Part shown: one piece after another, positions 1-5,343 of the stretch
How the letters are laid out: each line of letters opens with the position of its first letter
Numbering within the stretch: the first letter of the stretch is position 1
DNA from: an uncultured Bacteroides sp.
GTDB lineage: Bacteria > Bacteroidota > Bacteroidia > Bacteroidales > Bacteroidaceae
DNA length: 7,722 nucleotides
Assembly (NCBI GenBank): GCA_905197435.1
Contig: CAJJYX010000157.1
Span: 1-7,722 of the forward strand
Direction: 5' to 3'
Notes under the pieces: model-generated
The model's database searches: none
What the model saw: only the letters and a program-made list of their open reading frames with translations
Told to the model about the DNA's origin: nothing
Position numbers and translations under genes: made by a program

Positions 1-204
1 ATCAACGCCGTCGATAAACGCTATATTGCAGTTCCCCGAATAAAAGCCCTTTGTTCCTCTGACAATAAAATCGCGCTCGTAAAACCGCGGAAGCGTGGTA
101 TCGAGGCGAAGCAGAATTGTCTGTCCGCCGGCACATGTTATTATCGTGTTTACAACGTCGCCCTGAGCAAACTTTTTGCCTGCAAGAGCCGCGTATTTAT
201 CCTT
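1..204 (-). other. Fragment resembling the C-terminal domain of a Gfo/Idh/MocA oxidoreductase, joined in frame to the helicase
   Basis: Residues about 230-293 of the leftmost reading frame contain GKKFAQGDVV, CAGGQTILL, LDTTLPR, IVRGTKGFY and a final FIDG. From family knowledge this order is typical of the C-terminal substrate-binding domain of Gfo/Idh/MocA proteins, including the NAD-dependent GH109-type glycosidases: a GD-V-T-I strand, then G-T-I-L-L, then LDTTLPR, then V-GTKG. None of it belongs in a DEAD-box helicase. The switch falls at or just after the AKDKY codons (193-207), a motif that could plausibly occur in both proteins, so a short shared sequence may mark the joint. No stop or frame break marks it. 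About 190 foreign bases are visible, and the fragment continues past the window edge. The assignment is from memory of the family and was not searched. Confidence 0.7.
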
Positions 205-879
205 GGCATGAACGGTGAAGACTACATGCTTCACGTTGCTTGTACTTTCATTTTTCCGTCCGATAGTGATTTCTTTGGCGTCACGTAAGTATTTCTTTGA
301 GATACGTGCAATCTCTGGGCTCATAGTGGCAGAGAATAATAACGTATTACGCTCCTGAGGCACATCGGCAAGAATAGCGTTAATACTGTCCGTGAATCCC
401 ATATTCAGCATTTCGTCCGCCTCATCCATCACTACATTCTGGATAGTGGTGAGCGATACAGTCTTACGTTCCATCAGGTCGAGTCGTCCCGGGGTGGCAA
501 CGATGATATGTACACCTTGTTTCAGGGCACGTATCTGGCTATCTATGGATGAACCACCATATACGGGCAACACCCGCAATCCAGTGATGTATTTGGAATA
601 GTCATTCAAGTCACCTGCAATCTGCAAGCAGAGTTCGCGGGTAGGACAAAGAATAAGTGATTGGGGAATTCTGTTGTTAACGTTAATTTGCTGTATAAGC
701 GGCAGACCAAACGCTGCGGTCTTTCCTGTTCCTGTTTGTGCCAGTGCTACTACATCATTATTTTCTCCCAAAAGGTAAGGGATTACTTCTTCTTGTACCG
801 GCATGGGACACTCATATCCCATTTCTTCAATGGCGCGGCGTATCTCCGGCGACACACCGAGCTCTTCAAATGTCTTCAT
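1..879 (-). CDS. DEAD-box RNA helicase, N-terminal part, running into a foreign C-terminal segment (partial at left edge)
   Basis: ATP-dependent RNA helicase of the DEAD-box family, expected to unwind or remodel RNA in the cytoplasm (ribosome assembly, RNA decay, cold adaptation). The frame is open from the ATG at 879-877 to base 1, 293 codons with no stop. Core domain 1 is complete: Q-motif region with PMPVQ (Q29), motif I AQTGTGKT (47-54), PTREL (79-83), TPGRL (129-133), DEAD (152-155) and SAT (183-185). The linker to domain 2 follows (VKHV at 216-219, then HAKDKY to 229). From about residue 230 the protein no longer looks like a helicase: motifs IV, V and VI of RecA domain 2 should begin here, and instead there is an oxidoreductase-like stretch (see next entry). 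The helicase identity of residues 1-229 is certain. As written, the product could not work as a helicase. A promoter -7 element lies 35 bases upstream of the start. Confidence 0.9.
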   Translation of the reverse strand, partial: MKTFEELGVSPEIRRAIEEMGYECPMPVQEEVIPYLLGENNDVVALAQTGTGKTAAFGLPLIQQINVNNRIPQSLILCPTRELCLQIAGDLNDYSKYITGLRVLPVYGGSSIDSQIRALKQGVHIIVATPGRLDLMERKTVSLTTIQNVVMDEADEMLNMGFTDSINAILADVPQERNTLLFSATMSPEIARISKKYLRDAKEITIGRKNESTSNVKHVVFTVHAKDKYAALAGKKFAQGDVVNTIITCAGGQTILLRLDTTLPRFYERDFIVRGTKGFYSGNCNIAFIDGVD

Positions 880-913
880 TAAATCTTCTGTATATCTTTA
901 TATATTTCGGGCG

Positions 914-921
914 CAAAGATA
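914..921 (-). promoter_or_regulatory. Bacteroides-type -7 promoter element of the helicase gene
   Basis: On the minus strand this reads TATCTTTG, a full match to the Bacteroides primary sigma factor -7 consensus TAnnTTTG. It is followed by GCGCCC and lies 35 bases upstream of the helicase ATG, so transcription would start near 906-908. A clean -33 TTTG is not visible at the usual 19-21 base spacing; an ATTG lies closer. The -7 match is seen directly; promoter activity is inferred. Confidence 0.6.
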
Positions 922-934
922 GTGCTTTTCAATG

Positions 935-962
935 GATAATTGATAATTGGCAGTTGATAATT
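935..962. repeat. Three short GATAATT direct repeats in the helicase upstream region
   Basis: GATAATT occurs at 935-941, 942-948 and 956-962, the first two directly in tandem. They lie just upstream of the helicase -7 element, inside the 178-base gap (880-1057) between the helicase and the secreted-protein gene. AT-rich short repeats of this kind are common between Bacteroides genes; no function is claimed. The rest of the gap holds no gene that I can support. Confidence 0.5.
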
Positions 963-1057
963 ATGCAATTACATGATAAAATAGTTTTTATAGGCTGTTC
1001 TTCAATGGTGGCTTCATTAATAATATTCAGGATAATTTCATGCATTGGGAATGCGTT

Positions 1058-1675
1058 TTACTTCAGGAACCCAGGAGGAATTAGTGGGGAGAGTTTCCCT
1101 TTGGGCTTCTGAGTCCATGCCAGCATGATGTAATTGAGCTGTTTTCCTACTTCCCCGGGTTTAAAGTAAATCTGTTCTTTCAGTTTCACTTCAATTTCCC
1201 TATAGACATACAGTGGTACTCTGGCATAGGGGCTAAAGGTGGTGAAATTGAAATTCACTTCTATTACTTTTCCCGTATCCGGACTGAGCAGCATGGTTAT
1301 TGTAAGTTCCTTTTTTCCGATTTCATCCGCCATACTTTTTGTGAAAGCCTGGTCTACAATGAAGTCTGCTTGCTGGCTCATCATTCTATCACTTACAATT
1401 ACTTTGGTTTCGTTCCAACTACCGATATATGTTTTCCCTGTGGCTTTGTAGACAATATTTTCGTATGTCAGTGTGTTTTCCTTGTTGTAAAGGGTTACAA
1501 ATTGGCTGCCGTCATCCACATCGCATTGGTACGTATAACCCTCTACCCAAAAAGTGTCGGTCTTTTTATAAATGACTGTTTCTTCGAGTGATATTTCCGT
1601 TCTAATAGGTTTATCCTGTGCCATACCTGGATACATGTATCCTATAAGTAGTGTAGTAAGTAATAGTCTTTTCAT
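1058..1675 (-). CDS. Small secreted protein of unknown function
   Basis: A 205-residue protein with a clear Sec signal peptide: MKR, then a hydrophobic LLLTTLLIGYMYPG, then MAQ with cleavage likely next to residues 19-20. The mature part is rich in beta-prone, alternating residues, with a VTLYNKEN segment near residues 60-67, and it has no lipobox, transmembrane helix or catalytic motif that I recognise. It is probably a periplasmic or outer-face protein of a Bacteroides-restricted domain-of-unknown-function family. From memory it recalls DUF5043, but this is unverified. The ATG start overlaps the stop of the upstream lipoprotein gene by four bases (ATGA at 1672-1675), so the two are almost certainly co-transcribed and translationally coupled. 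Start and signal peptide are firm; function is unknown. Confidence 0.85.
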   Translation of the reverse strand: MKRLLLTTLLIGYMYPGMAQDKPIRTEISLEETVIYKKTDTFWVEGYTYQCDVDDGSQFVTLYNKENTLTYENIVYKATGKTYIGSWNETKVIVSDRMMSQQADFIVDQAFTKSMADEIGKKELTITMLLSPDTGKVIEVNFNFTTFSPYARVPLYVYREIEVKLKEQIYFKPGEVGKQLNYIMLAWTQKPKGKLSPLIPPGFLK

Positions 1676-2243
1676 TCGTTACAATTTTTTGCTGTTAATT
1701 TTATGTTAGGAAAAACCTTGGTGATATCCGGATGCTCTTTAAATGGATAATTTTCGTATCCTTCATTACGGAAAGAAGAAACAACGTTGTTGGATAAATA
1801 AACATTGAAGAAATCCAAATCAGAAGTTGTGATATAGCCTTGTTGATTTACATATTTTTCTAATGAGGTCGTTGCTCTTAAGCGTTGGCTGTTTAAATAT
1901 TGTTCTTTTTTCTGTTTTGTCCACTCCACACTCCTCTTCAAAAACAGATATTGCGCATAGTGTGCTTCTATCTCTTTGTTCATCATGGAACTCCTGAACG
2001 ATGATATGTGTTCTTGTGTAGTTTGAAAAGGGTAGAGTCGGTATACGCGAAGAAACTCTTCGGTTCGAAGAATGCTTGTCGGGTTGATGTGGCTTTGTTT
2101 TGGGGAAGTGGGGATTGATAGAATGATTCTTCTGTTTCGCAAGAGGTGAGTACTCCTAAAAGGACATACAGCAAAAGATGGATATTTTGCCATTTCCATT
2201 TTGGAGATGTTAAAGTTTGCTGTCTATAGCCTATTGTTTTCAT
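1672..2243 (-). pseudogene. Lipoprotein of unknown function, interrupted by a frameshift
   Basis: Two overlapping frames together make one sensible protein. Frame A starts at the ATG at 2243 (MKTIGYRQQ) and has a hydrophobic stretch ending in the lipobox LTSC (Cys35), then an acidic, polar mature N-terminus (ETEESFYQS) typical of a Bacteroides lipoprotein. It continues to YTDSTLFKLHKNTYHRS and stops at 1983. The other frame, open from 2199 to 1672, reads as out-of-frame noise at first. It then gives a good charged, helical segment (NKEIEAHYAQYLFLKRS, then VEWTKQKKEQY) to the end. The change from A to B is a -1 shift between about 2030 and 1990. Adding one base makes the span 573 nt, encoding 190 residues. 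The stop TGA overlaps the next gene's ATG, as expected for an intact operon. I see no slippery heptamer, so a recent deletion or a sequencing error is more likely than programmed frameshifting. Function unknown. Confidence 0.75.
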
Positions 2244-2323
2244 ATCTTTAAAAGGCTTTAAGTACAAAGGTTAGGACAAATGAAGCAAAAAAAGATGGGA
2301 ATGCAAGGAAAAGAAGAATTATC

Positions 2324-2340
2324 TTTCAATCTGATTGAAA
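2324..2340. promoter_or_regulatory. 17-base perfect dyad upstream of the lipoprotein operon
   Basis: TTTCAATC, one central T, then GATTGAAA: an exact palindrome with 8-base arms. It lies 81 bases upstream of the lipoprotein ATG, within the 191-base gap after the kinase gene. The one-base centre makes it a poor RNA hairpin but a reasonable binding site for a dimeric regulator. Minus-strand transcription would not run from it into a clean U-tract. The operator role is inference. Confidence 0.35.
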
Positions 2341-2370
2341 AAAAAGTGTGCCTGCTTAATGGTTGTTGTG

Positions 2371-2416
2371 GATGCATCAGAATGAAACGATAGGGTTGTT
2401 TGCGTTCTGATGCGTC
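2371..2416 (-). terminator. Long inverted repeat after the kinase gene, possible terminator
   Basis: GATGCATCAGAA (2371-2382) and TTCTGATGCGTC (2405-2416) pair over 11 of 12 positions. Inside them AAAC (2384-2387) and GTTT (2398-2401) can extend the stem. On the minus strand the hairpin begins 18 bases after the kinase stop, a usual terminator position. However, no U-tract follows directly; the nearest T-run is at about 2338-2345. It may protect the 3' end or act with a factor rather than as a classic intrinsic terminator. Confidence 0.4.
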
Positions 2417-2434
2417 TTTACTGTGAAAGATGGG

Positions 2435-3364
2435 TTACTGCCGGCGTGCTTGCTCTTCTGCAAATTCTTTGGAAACCGAGTTGTTGAAACTCTTGCATAC
2501 CTCAGCGGCAAACTCAATGCCGCATTGGATGATTTTGTCCCAAGTGGCTTCGTCCATTGTGTCCAGGTCCTCGTAACGTACATTGTACTTTAGTAGCCCG
2601 AAGATGATACCCGCATTGAAATTATCGCCCGCGCCGATGGTGCTGACCGCTTCCAACGGAGGAATGGAATATTCTTTGGAAATTGTACCGGTACGCAATG
2701 AAACCTGCTCCGCACCGGCTGTGCAGAGGAAGTTACGGCAGTAGAACTTTACTTTGTCTTTGTATATCTTGTCGGCCTCCTGCAATCCCCACATATAGAA
2801 GAAATCCTCCTGCGAGCCGCGTACAATGTTGGCGTATTCCAGATTCTCGATAATGGTGGGAGCCAGCTTGATAGCTTCCTCTTTATGGGACGATCGGAAA
2901 TTGGGGTCGTAGTAGATGATGGCGTGCATGTCGTTTGCGCGTTCCAGCAGTTCCACCACTTTGTCGCGCAATACCGGGTTCAGGGCATAGTACGACCCTA
3001 TGATTACGATGTCGTCTTCCTGAATCTGCGGATATTCCACGTCCAGGCGCTGCTTGGGATAATCTTTGTAGAAGATGTATTCCGCATCGCTCCGGTTGTT
3101 CAGGAAAGCGAGTGATACGGGGGATTTCCCGTCGGGGAACACATTGACATGGTCCGTGGGGATATTGTTCTCGCGCATGAAGTTGAGGATGATGTTGCCC
3201 ACGTGGTCGTTGCCCGTTTCACTGATAAAGCAGATGGGAACACCGATACGTCCCAGTGAAACGATGCCGTTGAATACAGAACCGCCCGGAACGGCTGCTG
3301 TGGGCTGCTCATCACGGAATATGATGTCCAGTATGGTTTCTCCGATGCCTATTACTTTACGCAT
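2435..3364 (-). CDS. PfkB-family carbohydrate kinase
   Basis: Cytoplasmic sugar kinase of the ribokinase/PfkB superfamily (309 residues, usual length), transferring ATP phosphate to a sugar or sugar phosphate. Visible hallmarks: the N-terminal GIGETILDII strand, GGSVFN (27-32) of the first PfkB signature, DPNFR (153-157), a VRGSQED segment (181-187), and the C-terminal signature STIGAGDNFNAG (241-252) with GAGD (244-247), Asp247 being the expected catalytic base and the glycines the anion hole. The usual DT before GAGD is ST-I here, a mild deviation. The exact substrate cannot be read from motifs; fructokinase-like activity is possible. The ATG at 3364 lies inside the end of the SIS isomerase gene (13-base overlap), so the pair is translationally coupled and probably acts in one sugar-phosphate pathway. 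Stop TAA at 2437-2435. Confidence 0.92.
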   Translation of the reverse strand: MRKVIGIGETILDIIFRDEQPTAAVPGGSVFNGIVSLGRIGVPICFISETGNDHVGNIILNFMRENNIPTDHVNVFPDGKSPVSLAFLNNRSDAEYIFYKDYPKQRLDVEYPQIQEDDIVIIGSYYALNPVLRDKVVELLERANDMHAIIYYDPNFRSSHKEEAIKLAPTIIENLEYANIVRGSQEDFFYMWGLQEADKIYKDKVKFYCRNFLCTAGAEQVSLRTGTISKEYSIPPLEAVSTIGAGDNFNAGIIFGLLKYNVRYEDLDTMDEATWDKIIQCGIEFAAEVCKSFNNSVSKEFAEEQARRQ

Positions 3365-3957
3365 AGCGATCTTGACTTTTCTCCGAGGTAACCGCCGTGA
3401 TGGCGTTTGGAGTAATCTTCAATAGTGAATCCTGTTTCTTTCATGGTCTGTACCACCAGGATGTCGCCGATGACGGTCATGGCAGTGGTCGAAGTTGTGG
3501 GCGTCATGCCCAGTACACATACTTCTTGCGGTTTCCCGGTACTGAGGCATACATTGGATTCGTGTGCCAGGGGGCTGTCGGGATTTCCGGTGATGACGAT
3601 GAACTTCAGTTCCGGATTCAGGTTATGTGCCAGCTGTGTCAGTTCCACGATTTCGCGAGTTTTGCCCGAATTGGAGATGAGTAGCAGCAAGTCATTATCC
3701 TGAAGGATACCGAGGTCACCATGCTGTGCTTCGCTGGGATGCAGGAACACGGAAGGGATGCCGGTGGAGCAGAAAGTGGTGGCGATGTTCATGGCTATCT
3801 GCCCGGCCTTACCCATACCCGAAGTTACCAGTTTCCCTTTTTTGCGGTGCACTTGTTCTACGATGAGTTCTACAGCTCTTTCATAAGCGTCCGTCACTGG
3901 AATGTTCAGTACGGCTTGTGCTTCTTTCTGCAAAAGCTCTTGAATGGATGCAATCAT
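3352..3957 (-). CDS. SIS-domain sugar-phosphate isomerase, KpsF/KdsD type without CBS domains
   Basis: Cytoplasmic aldose-ketose sugar-phosphate isomerase of the KpsF/GutQ/KdsD group. KdsD itself makes arabinose 5-phosphate from ribulose 5-phosphate for Kdo synthesis. Motifs in order: SGMGKAGQIA (46-55), STGIPSVFLHPSEAQHGDLG (64-83), SNSGKTRE (95-102), PTTSTT (153-158) and HHGGYLG (186-192), the counterpart of HPGG-LG in KdsD. The 201-residue chain ends nine residues after that motif, where KdsD (about 330 residues) continues into two CBS domains. This is a stand-alone SIS form, not an obvious truncation, since the downstream kinase start is embedded in its end. Without CBS domains, the regulation and possibly the substrate may differ from true KdsD. 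Coupling to a PfkB kinase suggests conversion and phosphorylation of one sugar. Start ATG at 3957, no strong Shine-Dalgarno. Confidence 0.88.
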   Translation of the reverse strand: MIASIQELLQKEAQAVLNIPVTDAYERAVELIVEQVHRKKGKLVTSGMGKAGQIAMNIATTFCSTGIPSVFLHPSEAQHGDLGILQDNDLLLLISNSGKTREIVELTQLAHNLNPELKFIVITGNPDSPLAHESNVCLSTGKPQEVCVLGMTPTTSTTAMTVIGDILVVQTMKETGFTIEDYSKRHHGGYLGEKSRSLCVK

Positions 3958-3960
3958 ACT

Positions 3961-3985
3961 TAATGTGCTAATGTGATTAATGTGC
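3961..3985. repeat. Three TAATGTG short direct repeats before the isomerase gene
   Basis: TAATGTGC (3961-3968), TAATGTGA (3969-3976) and TAATGTGC (3978-3985) form an 8-9 base near-tandem array starting three bases upstream of the isomerase ATG, so they occupy its leader and start region. Similar arrays are frequent between Bacteroides genes. Copy number could vary by slippage and alter translation, but that is inference. Confidence 0.6.
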
Positions 3986-4000
3986 TTAAAATTATAGCAA

Positions 4001-4016
4001 TTGCAAATATCTGCAA
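4001..4016. promoter_or_regulatory. Dyad in the divergent isomerase/peptidase promoter region
   Basis: TTGCAAATATCTGCAA is symmetric at 14 of 16 positions (TTGCA and TGCAA arms around ATAT). It overlaps a GCAATTGC palindrome at 3997-4004. It lies between the divergent starts at 3957 (minus) and 4081 (plus). On the minus strand the same sequence contains GATATTTG, one base from the TAnnTTTG -7 consensus. An operator shared by both directions is possible but unproven. Confidence 0.35.
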
Positions 4017-4045
4017 TTTTCTATAAACGGCAATAAGTTTTATTG

Positions 4046-4053
4046 TATTTTTG
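4046..4053 (+). promoter_or_regulatory. -7 promoter element of the M16 peptidase gene
   Basis: TATTTTTG matches the Bacteroides -7 consensus TAnnTTTG, 27 bases upstream of the peptidase ATG, with a GTCGCC following as at other Bacteroides start sites. Transcription would begin near 4060. No good -33 TTTG is visible at the usual distance. Confidence 0.55.
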
Positions 4054-4080
4054 TCGCCTCAAATAGTTTGAAACGTCAGA

Positions 4081-5328
4081 ATGAAGAATTTGAAAGAGAA
4101 ATTGCCGCCGGCCTCCAACCGGCATACCTTGCCCAACGGATTGCGTATTATTCATGAGCCTTCACTTTCCAAGGTGGCTTATTGTGGCTTTGCCATAGAT
4201 GCAGGTACGCGCGATGAGCTTGAAAATGAGCAAGGTATGGCGCACTTTGTGGAGCACCTCATATTCAAAGGTACCCGCAAGCGCAAGGCATGGCATATCC
4301 TGAACCGCATGGAGAATGTGGGTGGTGATCTCAATGCCTACACCAATAAGGAGGAAACGGTGGTTTACTCTGCTTTCCTTACCGAGCATTTCGGCCGCGC
4401 TTTCGAATTGCTGACGGATATTGTATTTCATTCCACTTTTCCGCAACACGAAATAGAGAAAGAGACGGAGGTGATTATCGATGAAATACAATCCTACGAG
4501 GACAATCCTTCCGAACTTATTTTCGATGACTTCGAGGATTTGATATTCAGGGGACATCCTTTGGGGCGTAATATCCTGGGTAATCCCGGGCAGTTGAAAC
4601 AGTTCCGCAGCGAGGATGCCGCTGCATTTACTTCCCGCTTTTACCGTCCCGGCAATATGGTCTTTTTCGTTCTGGGCAATCTGGACTTCAGACAAGTGGT
4701 GCGCTGGGCCGAGAAATTGCTGGCTGACATACCTGCCGTGCCGGTAGACAACCGTCGCATCCCGCCGCCCCTTTATGTGCCCGAACACCTTGTAGTGCAT
4801 AAAGATACCCATCAGGCACACGTCATGATTGGCAGCCGGGGATATAATGCACATGATGACAAGCGTACCGCACTTTATCTGCTGAACAATATCTTGGGTG
4901 GTCCGGGCATGAACAGCCGTCTGAATCTCTCCCTTCGCGAGCGCCGCGGCCTGGTTTATAACGTGGAATCCAATCTGACCTCCTATACCGATACGGGAAC
5001 TTTCTGCATCTACTTCGGTTGTGACCCCGCAGATTTGGATTACTGTACCCGGTTGGTCTATAAGGAGCTGAAGCGTTTGCGTGATGTCCGGATGACTTCG
5101 TCGCAGCTTGCCGCCGCCAAGAAGCAACTTATCGGGCAAATCGGCGTTGCTTCGGACAATAATGAAAATAATGCTTTGGGCATGGGGAAGACCTTCCTTC
5201 ATTATAACAAGTACGAGACCTCCGAAGCAGTGTTCCACCGTATCGGGCAACTTACTCCGGAAGTTCTGCTGGAGGTGGCGAACGAGATGTTTGCCGAGGA
5301 CTATCTTTCTACTTTGATTTACCGATAG
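4081..5328 (+). CDS. M16-family zinc metallopeptidase (processing-peptidase-like)
   Basis: Zinc peptidase of the M16B group, related to mitochondrial processing peptidase and to bacterial YmxG/PqqL-like enzymes, 415 residues (usual about 410-430). The inverted zinc motif HFVEH is at 55-59 (zinc ligands His55 and His59, catalytic Glu58), and the third ligand fits Glu135 in VIIDEI, at the spacing typical of the family. The C-terminal half carries GGPGMNSRL (273-281) and LRERRGLVYNV (285-295), the Arg-Tyr substrate-binding region of M16 proteins. So one chain holds both the catalytic and the non-catalytic M16 domain. No signal peptide is seen, so it is probably cytoplasmic and degrades peptides released by other proteases, although the true substrate is unknown. 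The gene is monocistronic, diverges from the isomerase gene and converges on the phosphodiesterase gene with only 15 bases between stops. Confidence 0.95.
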   Translation: MKNLKEKLPPASNRHTLPNGLRIIHEPSLSKVAYCGFAIDAGTRDELENEQGMAHFVEHLIFKGTRKRKAWHILNRMENVGGDLNAYTNKEETVVYSAFLTEHFGRAFELLTDIVFHSTFPQHEIEKETEVIIDEIQSYEDNPSELIFDDFEDLIFRGHPLGRNILGNPGQLKQFRSEDAAAFTSRFYRPGNMVFFVLGNLDFRQVVRWAEKLLADIPAVPVDNRRIPPPLYVPEHLVVHKDTHQAHVMIGSRGYNAHDDKRTALYLLNNILGGPGMNSRLNLSLRERRGLVYNVESNLTSYTDTGTFCIYFGCDPADLDYCTRLVYKELKRLRDVRMTSSQLAAAKKQLIGQIGVASDNNENNALGMGKTFLHYNKYETSEAVFHRIGQLTPEVLLEVANEMFAEDYLSTLIYR

Positions 5329-5343
5329 GGTGTATGCGTGCCT

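Noticed and set aside
976..991. ATAAAA / TTTTAT inverted repeat in the helicase upstream gap
   Set aside because: Pure AT stem of six pairs in AT-rich DNA, easily expected by chance.
1042..1054. Small hairpin GCATT-GGG-AATGC just after the secreted-protein stop, as a terminator
   Set aside because: Only five base pairs and no following U-tract on the minus strand.
1983..2040. Programmed -1 ribosomal frameshifting in the lipoprotein gene
   Set aside because: I found no X XXY YYZ slippery heptamer in the right frame and no clear downstream structure, so mutation or sequencing error is the simpler reading.
2041..2199. N-terminal 53 codons of the 2199-1672 minus frame as a real protein start (MEMAKYPSF)
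   Set aside because: The composition is Ser/Pro/Arg/Ile-rich and has no signal, while the overlapping frame encodes a convincing lipoprotein signal and lipobox. I treat it as out-of-frame reading before the frameshift.
4162..5250. Long open frame of 362 codons on the minus strand opposite the M16 peptidase
   Set aside because: It begins with TTG, has no recognisable motif or leader, and lies wholly antisense to a gene with clear zinc-site motifs. It is a codon-usage shadow.
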